40,684 nt of DNA from Billgrantia bachuensis (GCF_011742165.1 NZ_JAAQTO010000069.1:1-40684); one strand, 5' to 3'; counted from the stretch's first letter, positions 27,338 to 36,239 are shown. A program made the numbers and translations. The notes: generated by a model from the letters alone, not told the origin.

Positions 27338-29114
27338 TTAGTAAGTACGGATTTTCGGCTCGAAGGTGTCGACGGTCTTCGGCTTGAAGTTGACGTCGCG
27401 CTTGCCGACCCGCTTCTCGGTCGGGAAGTACATGGAGTGCTTCAGCCAGTTGGTGTCGTCACGATCCGGATAGTCGTAGCGGGAATGCGCACCACGGCTC
27501 TCCTTGCGCTCCAACGCCGCGATGGCGGTAGCCTCGGCCACTTCCATCAGGTTGTCGAGCTCGAGCGCCTCGACGCGTGCCGTATTGAAGGCACCGGACT
27601 TGTCGACCAGATGCGCCTCGGCGATGCGGCCACGCAGGTCGGCCAGCTTCTTGACGCCCTCCTGCATGTGCTCCTCCTGACGGAACACGCCGAAGGAGTT
27701 CTGCATGATGCTCTGCAGTTCGGTCTTGAGGGCCGCCACGGACTCCCCGCCGGAGGACTCGTTCCAGCGGGTCATGCGCTTCATGGCCGCGTCGATGTCG
27801 CTCTCGGAAGCATCAAGATAGTCGATACCCTCGTTGAGCGCGCCTTCGATGAACATGCCGGCCGCGCGGCCGAATACCACCAGGTCGAGCAGCGAGTTGC
27901 CGCCCAGTCGGTTGGCGCCGTGCACCGAGACGCAGGCTGCCTCGCCGCAGGCGAACAAGCCGTTGACGATGCGATCATTGCCGTCAGCGTCCTGCATGAT
28001 CGCCTGGCCGTGCACGTTGGTCGGGATCCCGCCCATCATGTAGTGGCAGGTCGGCACCACGGGGATCGGCGCATTGACCGGATCGACGTGGGCAAAGATC
28101 TTGGACAGCTCGCTGATGCCCGGCAGGCGCTTGTTGAGCACCTCATCGCCCAGGTGGTCGAGCTTGAGGAAGACGTGGTCGCCATTCTCGCCGCAGCCAC
28201 GGCCCTCGAGGATCTCCATGACCATGGAGCGCGCCACCACGTCGCGGCCGGCAAGGTCCTTGGCATTGGGCGCATAGCGCTCCATGAAACGCTCGCCGTC
28301 CTTATTGACCAGATAGCCACCCTCGCCGCGGCAGCCTTCGGTGACCAGCACGCCGGCACCGTAGATGCCGGTGGGGTGGAACTGCCACATCTCCATGTCT
28401 TGCATCGGGAAACCGGCGCGCAGCGCCATGCCGATACCGTCGCCGGTATTGATCAGGGCGTTGGTGGTGGAGGCGTAGATCCGCCCGGCACCGCCGGTGG
28501 CCATGACGGTGGCCTTGGACTTGACGTGCACCACTTCGCCGGTCTCGATGCACATGGCGATGCAACCCACCACGTCGCCATTGGCGTTCTTGACCAGATC
28601 GACCGCGAACCACTCGTTGAGGAAGGTCGTGTTGTTCTTCAGGTTGTTCTGGTAAAGCGTGTGCAACAGGGCATGACCGGAGGCATGCGGCGGCTATCAC
28701 TGGCTGCCCGACGGCCTGGCCGCCTTCGCCGAAGTTCTTGGACTGACCGCCGAACGGTCGCTGGTAGATCCGGCCGTTGTCGAAGCGCGAGAACGGCAGG
28801 CCCATGTGCTCGAGCTCGAAGACCGCCTTGGGACCCTCGGAGCACATGTACTCGGCCGCGTCCTGGTCGGTGATGTAGTCACCGCCCTTGACGGTGTCGT
28901 ACATATGCCAGCGCCAATCGTCATTGGGGTCGGCCGAAGCGATGGCACAGGTGATCCCGCCCTGGGCGGAAACGGTGTGCGAGCGAGTCGGGAAGACCTT
29001 GGACAGCACGGCGGTCTTCTTGCCGGACTTGGCCAGCTCGAGCGCGGCACGCAGGCCGGAACCGCCACCGCCGATGATGATGGCGTCGTAGGTCAAGGTA
29101 CGCATGTTAGACAT
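27338..29114 (-). pseudogene. sdhA: Succinate dehydrogenase flavoprotein subunit, reading frame disrupted
   Basis: The gene starts normally at 29114 (MSNMRTLTYDAIIIGGGGSG) with the FAD-linking His46 in TRSHTVSAQGG. It stays in frame up to GQSKNFGEGGQA (28713). It resumes in another frame at GHALLH (28678), runs through HPTGIYGAGVLVTEGCRGEG and HGANRLGGNSLLDLVVFG, and ends at FKPKTVDTFEPKIRTY. The 34 nt at 28679-28712 replace the 30 nt expected for the conserved ART-AAADRT segment near the FAD, a net gain of 4. Read in the downstream frame this stretch has TGA and TAG. Without the extra bases the protein would be 590 residues, the family length. Either a real mutation or a sequence or assembly error; the latter is more likely in a core gene. 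Confidence 0.88.
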
Positions 29115-29117
29115 GAA

Positions 29118-29465
29118 TCAGGCTCCCCACAGAACTTGGATGCCCCAGACCAGGAACATGAAAATGGCCAGGATGATGACGACCTGGGCGCCGAGGCGGA
29201 TGGGTGTCGACTTGAGGTAGTCGGTAGTCACTGTCCACAGGCCGATCCAGGCGTGCGCGGCAAGAGAAATAAAGGCCAGTAGAGAGAAAATGCGCATCCA
29301 GGTGTGGGCAAACAGGTTGCTCCAGGTGACGTAGTCGAGCCCGGGATTGAACAGCAGATACGCGACGATGAAAACCGTATAGAGCGCCAGGATGACAGCC
29401 GAGACACGCTGGATAAGCCAGTCGGAGAGGCCGCTACGACCCAGATTGGTGATGTTGGTTACCAT
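29118..29465 (-). CDS. sdhD: Succinate dehydrogenase membrane anchor subunit
   Basis: 115 residues with three hydrophobic segments (about 20-38, 58-80 and 88-112). It starts MVTNITNLGRSGLSDWLIQR, with the SDWLIQR motif typical of SdhD, and has the haem-ligand type His in ISLAAHAWIGLWTVTTDYLK. It anchors SdhAB and forms part of the quinone and haem b site. It overlaps the end of sdhC by 7 nt and is 3 nt from sdhA. Confidence 0.95.
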   Translation of the reverse strand: MVTNITNLGRSGLSDWLIQRVSAVILALYTVFIVAYLLFNPGLDYVTWSNLFAHTWMRIFSLLAFISLAAHAWIGLWTVTTDYLKSTPIRLGAQVVIILAIFMFLVWGIQVLWGA

Positions 29466-29836
29466 ACCCAGACTCCCGCCAGAATGATCAGGACGGCACT
29501 GAGGACCACAGTGGCCTGTGCCTTCTTGACGCCACCTTCAAGGGTCACGCCGAAACCGGCATCCATCAGCAGGTGCTTGATGCCAGCCACGAAGTGAAAT
29601 GCCAGTGCCGACAGCAGACCCCAGGCGATCAGCTTCGCCAGGAAGTTATGCGCCAGCGCGTCCTTGACGGCTGCAAATCCTTCCGGCGACGACAGCGATT
29701 TGTCGAGCGCCCAGAAGGCAAAGATGAGGCCAACGAACAAGATGACGCCGGTAATGCGGTGGGCGATCGACGTCAAGGCGGGAAGCGGGAAATGTATCGT
29801 GGTGAGGTCTAGGTTGACGGGTCGTTTGCTATTCAC
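29459..29836 (-). CDS. sdhC: Succinate dehydrogenase cytochrome b556 subunit
   Basis: 125 residues from a GTG start: (M)NSKRPVNLDLTTIHFPLPA, the standard SdhC beginning. It has the conserved SIAHRITGVILFVGL and the haem-ligand His region ALAFHFVAGIKHLLMDAGFG, with three membrane segments. The GTG at 29836 is preferred over upstream ATGs because the added residues match nothing in the family and would reach into the leader. It is the first gene of the sdh-suc operon, 127 nt downstream of the predicted transcription start. Confidence 0.93.
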   Translation of the reverse strand: MNSKRPVNLDLTTIHFPLPALTSIAHRITGVILFVGLIFAFWALDKSLSSPEGFAAVKDALAHNFLAKLIAWGLLSALAFHFVAGIKHLLMDAGFGVTLEGGVKKAQATVVLSAVLIILAGVWVW

Positions 29837-29969
29837 GGCTCTATACACACTCTCTTGGCTCGCTCTACAACCGATGGGACCAGGCTCGAGCGGGCGGTGG
29901 TTTGAGGTAGGGGGCTCGCCGCTGCCGGGACGGGCATGACAACGAGTACCTGCCAGTCGCGCGGTGTGG

Positions 29970-29998
29970 ATTATAGGGACATGAACCCCCAGTGACAA
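29970..29998 (-). promoter_or_regulatory. Sigma70 promoter of the sdhCDAB-sucABCD operon
   Basis: -35 TTGTCA (29993-29998), 17-nt spacer, -10 TATAAT (29970-29975) on the minus strand, a near-consensus promoter. The leader of about 127 nt to the sdhC GTG leaves room for post-transcriptional control. Confidence 0.8.
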
Positions 29999-30103
29999 AT
30001 GCGCACCGCCTTCACTCGACCATGGTACAAGCCTGCCGACGCGCAATTGATGGCTATCCAGGAGGGCATCGTCAGGAAGCCCGCAACCGGCTAGGCTTCT
30101 AGT

Positions 30104-30118
30104 GGTGCAAAGCACCAT
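30104..30118. promoter_or_regulatory. Perfect palindrome between sdhC and gltA
   Basis: TGGTGC and GCACCA flank AAA. It lies about 65 bp upstream of the gltA -35 box and 105 bp upstream of the sdh -35 box. It could be an operator shared by the divergent TCA genes, or a small hairpin. The rest of the 460-nt gap holds the two promoters and no gene. Confidence 0.35.
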
Positions 30119-30181
30119 TTCTTATCCAGATACTGTACAAGACAGGCTCTTTCGCACAACGAGGCGGTCGCTTTGGCCCAA

Positions 30182-30209
30182 TTGACAATCCCGGGAACGC
30201 TTCTATAGT
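30182..30209 (+). promoter_or_regulatory. Sigma70 promoter of gltA
   Basis: Perfect -35 TTGACA (30182-30187), 16-nt spacer, -10 TATAGT (30204-30209). The leader is about 80 nt. AGAGGAGG lies 7 nt before the ATG. Confidence 0.8.
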
Positions 30210-30296
30210 GGGCGAACCTTTTTCGCGGGCCAGCGGTTCAACAGGGTTTGCGAAAGAATGAGTTAACGTTCTATTCGACTTCGAGAGGAGGCCAGA

Positions 30297-31580
30297 ATGG
30301 CTGACAGGAAAGCGACACTGACGGTAGACGGCCTGGACAAGACGATCGAGCTGCCGGTCTACTCAGGTACCCTGGGCCCTGACGTGGTCGATGTTCGTGG
30401 TCTCGGCGCCGATGGCCTGTTCACCTACGACCCCGGCTTCATGGCAACCTCCTCGTGCCAGTCGGCCATCACCTATATCGATGGCGCCAAGGGCGTACTG
30501 CTGCACCGCGGCTACCCGATCGATCAGTTGGCCAAGGAATCCAACTTCGTCGAGCTGTGCTATACCCTGCTGTTCGGCGAGCTTCCCACCGACGAGCAGT
30601 ATGCCGACTTCGAGTCGCGGGTCCGTAACCACACCATGGTCCATGACCAGATCAACAACTTCTTCAAGGGCTTCCGACGCGACGCCCACCCGATGTCGAT
30701 CCTGTGCGGCGTGGTCGGCGGCCTGGCGGCCTTCTATCATGACCACATGGACATTACCGACGAGAAGGATCGGGAGATCAGCGCCATCCGCCTGATCGCC
30801 AAGATGCCCACCATTGCGGCGATGTCCTATAAGTATAACGTCGGCCAGCCGTTCAACTACCCGCGCAACGACCTGAGCTATGCAGAGAACTTCCTCTACA
30901 TGATGTTCAGCAACCCGTGCGAGGAGTACAAGGTCAACCCGGTCTACGCCAAGGCCATGGACCGCATCTTCATGCTCCATGCCGACCACGAGCAGAACGC
31001 CTCCACCTCCACGGTGCGCCTGGCCGGCTCCACCGGGGCCAATCCCTTTGCCTGCATCAGCGCCGGCATCGCCGCGCTATGGGGCCCGGCTCACGGCGGC
31101 GCCAACGAGGCGGTCCTGAAGATGCTCGACGAGATCGGCGACGATTCCGAGGAGAACATCCAGCGCTTCATCGACAAGGCCAAGGACAAGGATGACCCGT
31201 TCAAGCTGATGGGCTTCGGCCATCGCGTATACCGCAACTTCGACCCGCGCGCCAAGGTGATGAAAGAGACCTGCGACGAGGTGCTGGCCGAGCTCGGCAT
31301 TGACGACCCGCAACTCAAGATCGCCAAGCGCCTGGAACAGATCGCCCTGGAAGACGAGTACTTCGTGGAGCGCAAGCTCTACCCCAATGTCGACTTCTAT
31401 TCCGGCATTATTCTCAAGGCGATGGGAATTCCGACCAACATGTTCACGGTGATCTTCGCCGTATCGCGCACCATTGGCTGGATCTCCCACTGGCACGAGA
31501 TGCTGAGCGACGACTACAAGATCGGTCGTCCGCGCCAGCTCTATATCGGCCACACCCAGCGCGACTATCCTGCCAAGTAA
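30297..31580 (+). CDS. gltA: Citrate synthase (type II)
   Basis: 427 residues, the length of the hexameric NADH-sensitive enzymes of gammaproteobacteria. The catalytic residues are His266 in LWGPAHGGANEAVL, His309 in MGFGHRVYRNFDPRAK and Asp366 in YPNVDFYSGI. It condenses acetyl-CoA with oxaloacetate in the cytoplasm, opening the TCA cycle. It is divergent from the sdh-suc operon, so cycle entry and later steps share one intergenic control region. A strong terminator follows. Confidence 0.97.
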   Translation: MADRKATLTVDGLDKTIELPVYSGTLGPDVVDVRGLGADGLFTYDPGFMATSSCQSAITYIDGAKGVLLHRGYPIDQLAKESNFVELCYTLLFGELPTDEQYADFESRVRNHTMVHDQINNFFKGFRRDAHPMSILCGVVGGLAAFYHDHMDITDEKDREISAIRLIAKMPTIAAMSYKYNVGQPFNYPRNDLSYAENFLYMMFSNPCEEYKVNPVYAKAMDRIFMLHADHEQNASTSTVRLAGSTGANPFACISAGIAALWGPAHGGANEAVLKMLDEIGDDSEENIQRFIDKAKDKDDPFKLMGFGHRVYRNFDPRAKVMKETCDEVLAELGIDDPQLKIAKRLEQIALEDEYFVERKLYPNVDFYSGIILKAMGIPTNMFTVIFAVSRTIGWISHWHEMLSDDYKIGRPRQLYIGHTQRDYPAK

Positions 31581-31589
31581 GCGGCAGGA

Positions 31590-31606
31590 TGCGGCCCCGG
31601 GCCGCA
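31590..31606. repeat. GC-rich palindrome after gltA
   Basis: TGCGGCC and GGCCGCA flank CCG, 10 nt past the gltA stop and just before the terminator. It could form an extra 3' protective hairpin. Confidence 0.35.
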
Positions 31607-31614
31607 GCGTAGTG

Positions 31615-31638
31615 GAAAGCCGCCTTCGGGCGGCTTTC
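31615..31638 (+). terminator. Terminator of gltA
   Basis: Perfect 10-bp stem GAAAGCCGCC / GGCGGCTTTC with a TTCG tetraloop. The 3' arm ends in TTTC, giving a short U-tract. Confidence 0.8.
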
Positions 31639-31700
31639 TGCGTAAGGGCCCTGCGTTAGCGAGCGAGCTTCCAGCAACAACCCACAGAGAGGGAAACGCA

Positions 31701-32591
31701 ATGCAAGAGCAGATCTCCACCGCCGCCTTCATCGGCCTGGGAGTGATGGGTTACCCCATGGCCGGCCACCTGGCTCGTGCCGGTCTCGAGGTGCGCGTCT
31801 ACAACCGCACCGAGGCCAAGGCCAGGGCCTGGGCCGAGGAACATGGTGGCAGCCACCACGCCACACCCGCCGAGGCCGCCCAAGGAGCCGATCTGGTACT
31901 GGTCTGCGTAGGCAACGACGATGATGTCAGGCAGGTCACCCTGGGCGAACAAGGCGCACTCTCCGGCATGAGCGCGGGCAGCCTGCTGGTCGACCACACC
32001 ACCGCCTCGGCCGACCTTGCCGAACAGCTCGACGCAGCCTGCCGCGAGCATGGTATCGGCTTCATCGACGCGCCGGTTTCAGGCGGCCAGCAAGGCGCCG
32101 AGAACGGCATGCTGACGATCATGTGCGGTGGCGCGCAGCCCGACTTTGCGCGTGCCGAGCCCATGCTGGCCCACTACGCCCGGGCCGTCAGCCTGATGGG
32201 ACCTGCCGGTAGCGGTCAGTTGACCAAGATGGTTAATCAGATTTGTATCGCAGGGCTGGTACAGGGCCTGGCCGAAGGCCTGCATTTCGCCGAGCAGGCC
32301 GGGCTCGATCAGCAACGCGTGGTCGACGTGATTTCCAAGGGCGCCGCCGGCTCCTGGCAGATGGAGAATCGCCACACGACCATGATCGCCGACGAATACG
32401 ATCACGGCTTTGCCGTCAACTGGATGCGCAAGGACCTGGGGATCTGCCTCGAGCAGGCGCGCCGCCTCCAGGCTCGCCTGCCCGTCACGGCGTTGGTCGA
32501 CCAGTTCTATGGAGATGTTCAGGTAATGGGCGGCGGACGCTGGGACACCTCCTCCCTGCTGCGCCGCCTGCGCGCACTCGGACAGGGCTGA
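31701..32591 (+). CDS. NAD(P)-dependent beta-hydroxyacid dehydrogenase (3-hydroxyisobutyrate/tartronate semialdehyde family)
   Basis: 296 residues. It has the N-terminal dinucleotide motif AAFIGLGVMGYPMAGHL, the substrate motif FIDAPVSGGQQGAENGMLTI (about 121-140), and the catalytic Lys176 in GSGQLTKMVNQICIAG. The strand-2 end VYNRTEAKA suggests NADP rather than NAD, as an inference. Family members oxidise or reduce small beta-hydroxy acids in the cytoplasm, and the substrate cannot be set from sequence alone. It has an AGAGGG site upstream and is transcribed in the same direction as gltA but beyond its terminator. Confidence 0.88.
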   Translation: MQEQISTAAFIGLGVMGYPMAGHLARAGLEVRVYNRTEAKARAWAEEHGGSHHATPAEAAQGADLVLVCVGNDDDVRQVTLGEQGALSGMSAGSLLVDHTTASADLAEQLDAACREHGIGFIDAPVSGGQQGAENGMLTIMCGGAQPDFARAEPMLAHYARAVSLMGPAGSGQLTKMVNQICIAGLVQGLAEGLHFAEQAGLDQQRVVDVISKGAAGSWQMENRHTTMIADEYDHGFAVNWMRKDLGICLEQARRLQARLPVTALVDQFYGDVQVMGGGRWDTSSLLRRLRALGQG

Positions 32592-32610
32592 CATGCTCTC
32601 GAAGCGTACT

Positions 32611-32640
32611 GAGGTGCGTCGCCTATCCGCGACGCACCTC
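32611..32640 (+). terminator. Hairpin after the dehydrogenase gene
   Basis: Perfect 12-bp stem GAGGTGCGTCGC / GCGACGCACCTC with a 6-nt loop, 20 nt past the stop. No T-run follows, so the terminator call is moderate. Confidence 0.6.
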
Positions 32641-32727
32641 AAGAGAAAGTACCAGAAAAGTGGCAGACCGATCTTGACAGAGCGCACTTTACACGGAGCG
32701 AATCGGGCTTTTTCAACGCCCCGAACG

Positions 32728-32750
32728 TTTTCCACACATTCTGTGGATAA
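32728..32750. other. Pair of opposed DnaA-box sequences in an AT-rich gap
   Basis: TTTTCCACA (32728-32736) and TGTGGATAA (32742-32750, the reverse of the perfect box TTATCCACA) face each other across 5 nt. The 482-nt gap around them has no gene. It turns AT-rich at 32810-32865 and contains a one-mismatch box TCATACACA near 33009. The site may bind DnaA; whether it has a role is unknown. Confidence 0.5.
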
Positions 32751-33073
32751 CCCTGTTCACAACCGCAAGAAAACATCATCGGATCGGCATGAGAAGGGGC
32801 TTGTCCTTAGATTGGCTATTTTTTGACCAATTTTAAGTCACTGTTATTTAAGCTTTTTTGCAGCTGCACACTCGTTTGGCGCTTGCGTGACCAATTACAC
32901 ACAGGAGGGGAGCCAAGACATTGAGCAAGTGGACAAGTCAAGCCCAAAAGGCTGAAAAAACGGCAGCTTCAATGGAGTTTTCACGCAAGAAAACATGTCG
33001 TAACGCACTCATACACAGAGCGCCGAAAAAGTCTGAGACAAGATGAAGCGGTAGGGATAACTACAGGAGGAAG

Positions 33074-33149
33074 TGGCGTCCCATAGGGGGTTCGAACCCC
33101 TGTTCCCGCCGTGAAAGGGCGGTGTCCTGGACCACTAGACGAATGGGAC
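33074..33149 (-). tRNA. tRNA-Glu (UUC)
   Basis: 76 nt including an encoded CCA. Acceptor stem GTCCCAT / ATGGGAC, anticodon arm CCGCC-CTTTCAC-GGCGG with anticodon TTC, and T-arm AGGGGTTCGAACCCCCT. It lies 29 nt after tRNA-Ala and downstream of gltX, the synthetase that charges it. Confidence 0.97.
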
Positions 33150-33178
33150 GCAATGTCTTCAGGTATTGCAGACACGTT

Positions 33179-33254
33179 TGGTGGAGCCTAGCGGGATCGA
33201 ACCGCTGACCTCGACACTGCCAGTGTCGCGCTCTCCCAGCTGAGCTAAGGCCCC
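33179..33254 (-). tRNA. tRNA-Ala (GGC)
   Basis: 76 nt including an encoded CCA. Acceptor stem GGGGCCT / AGGCTCC with one G-U pair, anticodon arm CGACA-CTGGCAG-TGTCG with anticodon GGC, and T-arm with GGTTCGATCC. It is the first of two tRNAs read from a promoter just upstream. Confidence 0.97.
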
Positions 33255-33278
33255 ACATGTGCCGTGAAGACGGGGCGT

Positions 33279-33307
33279 ATGCTACTGATTCGCCCCATTC
33301 ATGTCAA
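33279..33307 (-). promoter_or_regulatory. Promoter of the tRNA-Ala/tRNA-Glu pair
   Basis: -35 TTGACA (33302-33307), 17-nt spacer, -10 TAGCAT (33279-33284), followed by the GC-rich discriminator ACGCCCC that is typical of growth-controlled stable RNA promoters. The predicted start is about 18 nt before the mature tRNA-Ala. Confidence 0.75.
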
Positions 33308-33321
33308 GGCACTCAGACCGA

Positions 33322-34803
33322 TCAAGCCAGATCGCGATACTCTTTCTCGAAGCGCTTGGCCTGCTTCTTGGAGACTCCGCCCAGCACTTCAATGGCATTT
33401 CGTAGCCGCGCCCGAGTCACGTCGGAGCCCAGGATCGCCATGGCGTCCATGACCGAAGTGCTTGCCGTGGTGCCGGTAATGGCGATGAAGACGGGCGCCA
33501 GGAAGTCCTTCATCTTGAGCTCGAAATGACCGGCCAGAGCCTTGATCTCGTCGAGCAGCACCTCCTTGCGCCATGCCGGCACCGTCTCGAAGCGCCAGAT
33601 CAGGAACTGCAGCAACTTGAGAAGCTCCTCACGTTCTACCTTCACACCTTCGAAATCCTCTTCACGAACCGTAGGCACGCCGCTGAAGAAGTGCCCTGCA
33701 AGTGGCGCTACCTGAGACAGTGTCTCCACCCGGGTACGTACCTGCGGCAGGATCTGACCGACGTATTCCTCATTGAACGCCCACTCCATCAGCGCCCTGA
33801 GAAAGGCCTGGTCATCCAGGTCCTCACGAATATAGAGCCCGTTCAGCCAGGTCAGCTTTTCCAGGTCGAAGACCGGCCCACCCAGCGACACCCGCTGGAT
33901 GTCGAAGTGCGCCATCATCTCGTCGAGGCTGAACTTCTCGCGTTCATCCGGCATCGACCAGCCCATGCGCCCCAGATAGTTGATGACCGCCTGCGGCAGG
34001 AAGCCCATGCGACGGTAAAAGTTGATGGAGGTGGGATTCTTGCGCTTGGAGAGCTTCGACTTGTCGGGGTTGCGTAGCAGCGGCATATGACACAGCGCCG
34101 GCATCTGCCAACCGAAGTATTCATACAACAGCTGATGCTTGGGCGCCGAGTTGATCCACTCCTCGCCACGCAGCACATGGGTGATGCCCATCAGATGGTC
34201 GTCCACCACATTGGCTAGGTGATAGGTCGGCATACCGTCCGACTTGAGCAGGATTTGGGCATCCACCTGCGCCCAATCCACCTCGATAGGACCGCGCAGC
34301 ATGTCGTTGATCACACAGGTGCCACTGGAGGGCACCTTCATGCGCACCACGTATGGCCAACCCTCCCGCTCACGCCGGACCGCCTCCTCCTCAGGCAGCG
34401 CCAGATCCGCGGGCTTCAGCGCCAAGTGCATGCCGCTGGCCTTGCGCGCTTCTCTCAACTCGTCCAACTCTTCGCTGGTGCGATAGCACTTGAAGGCATG
34501 GCCGGCTTCAATCAGTTGGCGGGCGTGCTCGGCATAAATGTCGCCGCGCTCGCTCTGGCGATAGGGGCCATGGGGGCCGCCAACATCAGGACCTTCATCC
34601 CAGGCAAGCCCCAGCCAGCGCAGCGAGTCCAGGATCATCTGCTCGGATTCCTGCGTGGAACGCACCCGGTCCGTGTCTTCGATTCGCAGGATGAACTGCC
34701 CGCCATGCTGCTTCGCAAAGCAGAGATTGAACAACGCGATGTAGGCAGTTCCAACGTGCGGGTCGCCGGTGGGTGACGGCGCAATGCGAGTACGTACAGT
34801 CAT
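33322..34803 (-). CDS. gltX: Glutamyl-tRNA synthetase
   Basis: 493 residues. The start MTVRTRIAPSPTGDPHVGTA carries the HIGH-type motif (His16) and is preceded by AAAGGACG. The KMSKS-type motif is KLSKRKNPTS, near residue 248. Class I synthetase of the bacterial GluRS type; it charges tRNA-Glu in the cytoplasm. The gene is co-directional with tRNA-Ala and its substrate tRNA-Glu, which follow after 67 nt under their own promoter, as in Pseudomonas genomes. Confidence 0.96.
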   Translation of the reverse strand: MTVRTRIAPSPTGDPHVGTAYIALFNLCFAKQHGGQFILRIEDTDRVRSTQESEQMILDSLRWLGLAWDEGPDVGGPHGPYRQSERGDIYAEHARQLIEAGHAFKCYRTSEELDELREARKASGMHLALKPADLALPEEEAVRREREGWPYVVRMKVPSSGTCVINDMLRGPIEVDWAQVDAQILLKSDGMPTYHLANVVDDHLMGITHVLRGEEWINSAPKHQLLYEYFGWQMPALCHMPLLRNPDKSKLSKRKNPTSINFYRRMGFLPQAVINYLGRMGWSMPDEREKFSLDEMMAHFDIQRVSLGGPVFDLEKLTWLNGLYIREDLDDQAFLRALMEWAFNEEYVGQILPQVRTRVETLSQVAPLAGHFFSGVPTVREEDFEGVKVEREELLKLLQFLIWRFETVPAWRKEVLLDEIKALAGHFELKMKDFLAPVFIAITGTTASTSVMDAMAILGSDVTRARLRNAIEVLGGVSKKQAKRFEKEYRDLA

Positions 34804-34967
34804 GTCGTCCTTTATCCAGTCGGGTAAGCGTATGGCGGCATTATACGCACCTGAATCGACACAGGTAGCTGCGCCAGCACTCCATCTGAGGATGGCCGGC
34901 ACAGGCTTGCACGGATAGAATGATTCTTATTGGCGTAAGCACACCAATCGAGAGAGTCAATTTATCG

Positions 34968-34996
34968 TTGACGCGTTAAATTTGCACAGTTAACAC
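34968..34996 (+). promoter_or_regulatory. Possible promoter and dyad upstream of the XRE regulator
   Basis: TTGACG (34968-34973), 17-nt spacer, TAACAC (34991-34996). GTTAA (34975-34979) and TTAAC (34990-34994) form an inverted repeat inside it that could be an autoregulatory operator. The -10 box is weak. Confidence 0.35.
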
Positions 34997-35048
34997 AGAT
35001 CATTGACTATCGTCATACTTTAGTACCTACAGTCGCCGGGTTGATGAA

Positions 35049-35645
35049 ATGGATTCACTGGGTCAAAGAATCAAGCACTTGCGGATACAGGCGGACCTGA
35101 ACAAGGCTGCGCTGGCAAGAAAGGTCGGGGTTTCGGATGTCACGATCTCGTATTGGGAATCGGGTGCCATCAAGCAGATCGGTCACGAAAGACTGGTAGC
35201 GCTGGCGGATGCCCTTGGCTGTACGCTGGCTCAACTGCTCGAAGGCGACGCTCGGTTGAAGCCCACGCCTCTCTATCTTCGCGGCCAGCCTCCCGTGCCA
35301 TGGCTGGACCCCAATGCCAATCACTTCACGTTGTCCGACGAAATACTGGCAGGCGTCGACTGGCAAGGTGAGTGCTATCTCGTCACCCCGGCGCCAGGAG
35401 AACGGTTCGACTATCTCGACAGCGGTGATCTCGCTGCCTTCGGCCCTACCGAGAGCTGCGACCAACCTGGTCGCTATCTGATCGAAGGGGCGGGAGGGTT
35501 GTATATCGGTCAGCTCGAGTATGGCGATAGCGGTGAGCTGTTGTTCAGCAGCGGCAGCGACGCCACGTCGGTGCCGATCCCGCTGGAAACGACCGAGCGG
35601 GTTGTAGGAAGGCTATTGGCTCGCTGGCGCAAGGATAGTGCCTGA
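35049..35645 (+). CDS. XRE-family helix-turn-helix regulator with a C-terminal LexA/S24-like region
   Basis: 198 residues. The N-terminal helix-turn-helix (about 5-66) reads LGQRIKHLRIQADLNKAALA, KVGVSDVTISYWESGAIKQ and LADALGCTLAQLLEG. The rest (about 70-198) resembles the fold of phage-repressor and S24 peptidase C-termini, with a GRLLARWR ending in place of the usual GRVV segment. No Ser/Lys catalytic pair could be assigned, so self-cleavage is not claimed. Targets are unknown. It is divergent from gltX and convergent with a lipoprotein gene only 12 nt away. The ribosome binding site is weak. Confidence 0.8.
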   Translation: MDSLGQRIKHLRIQADLNKAALARKVGVSDVTISYWESGAIKQIGHERLVALADALGCTLAQLLEGDARLKPTPLYLRGQPPVPWLDPNANHFTLSDEILAGVDWQGECYLVTPAPGERFDYLDSGDLAAFGPTESCDQPGRYLIEGAGGLYIGQLEYGDSGELLFSSGSDATSVPIPLETTERVVGRLLARWRKDSA

Positions 35646-35657
35646 AGGCGCCCCCTT

Positions 35658-36239
35658 TCACTCGACTTCCAACACTTCTACCTGATCGGTGGCCCGACGC
35701 GGCTCACTGCCGATCAGGTAGCGCCGCGAGTACCTTGCCACTTGCCCCAGGCCATGCCGCGAGCTCCGCACCAGATCACCCTCGAGATGCTCACCCTGCT
35801 TGCCGATTCGCTCCTGCACGGAAGCCGGCTGAATAGTGGCTTCTACTAAATCGACGGTAATGGTGTATCCCCCATCCGGCAGGCCGCTGCCCGACCCGAA
35901 TGGCCCCGCGGCGAATCGTCCATCGGAAACCGTTGTGCGCGCTTGCCAGCGCACACCGCTCAGCTCACGCTCCACGACGAGCAAGAGGTGCGTCTCGTCA
36001 GGCAGGTTGGTTTCGCCTTCGACCATGAGCCGACGATCGCCACGCAGGGTAGCCGACGCGTTAATCTCGACCGCCAACGGGTCCACTTCGGCCGGCGCCG
36101 CGGCTGACTCACTTGCAACGTCGATCGGCTGCTCCTGTTGCGGCTCCTGTTCCGTTGCCGAGTCGTTGTTATCGCTCCCACAACCCGACAGCCACAGCAC
36201 TGCCAACAGCCCTGCGCAGCATCGACGCCATGCCTTCAT
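35658..36239 (-). CDS. Lipoprotein of unknown function
   Basis: 193 residues. It starts MKAWRRCCAGLLAVLWLSGC with a lipobox LSGC and the acylated Cys20. It is followed by an acidic, low-complexity linker (about 22-55, rich in Glu, Gln, Ala and Ser) and a predicted beta-rich domain (about 58-193) with GDRRLMVEGETNLPDETHLL and PDGGYTITVDLVEA. It should be anchored in the outer or inner membrane facing the periplasm. GGAG lies 7-8 nt upstream of the start. The family is not recognised. Confidence 0.8.
   Translation of the reverse strand: MKAWRRCCAGLLAVLWLSGCGSDNNDSATEQEPQQEQPIDVASESAAAPAEVDPLAVEINASATLRGDRRLMVEGETNLPDETHLLLVVERELSGVRWQARTTVSDGRFAAGPFGSGSGLPDGGYTITVDLVEATIQPASVQERIGKQGEHLEGDLVRSSRHGLGQVARYSRRYLIGSEPRRATDQVEVLEVE

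Noticed and set aside
28302..28680. Continuation of the upstream sdhA frame as a shorter alternative protein
   Set aside because: After GEGGQA the frame gives no SdhA-like sequence, while the other frame resumes perfect SdhA from GHALLH. It is a frameshift, not a new end.
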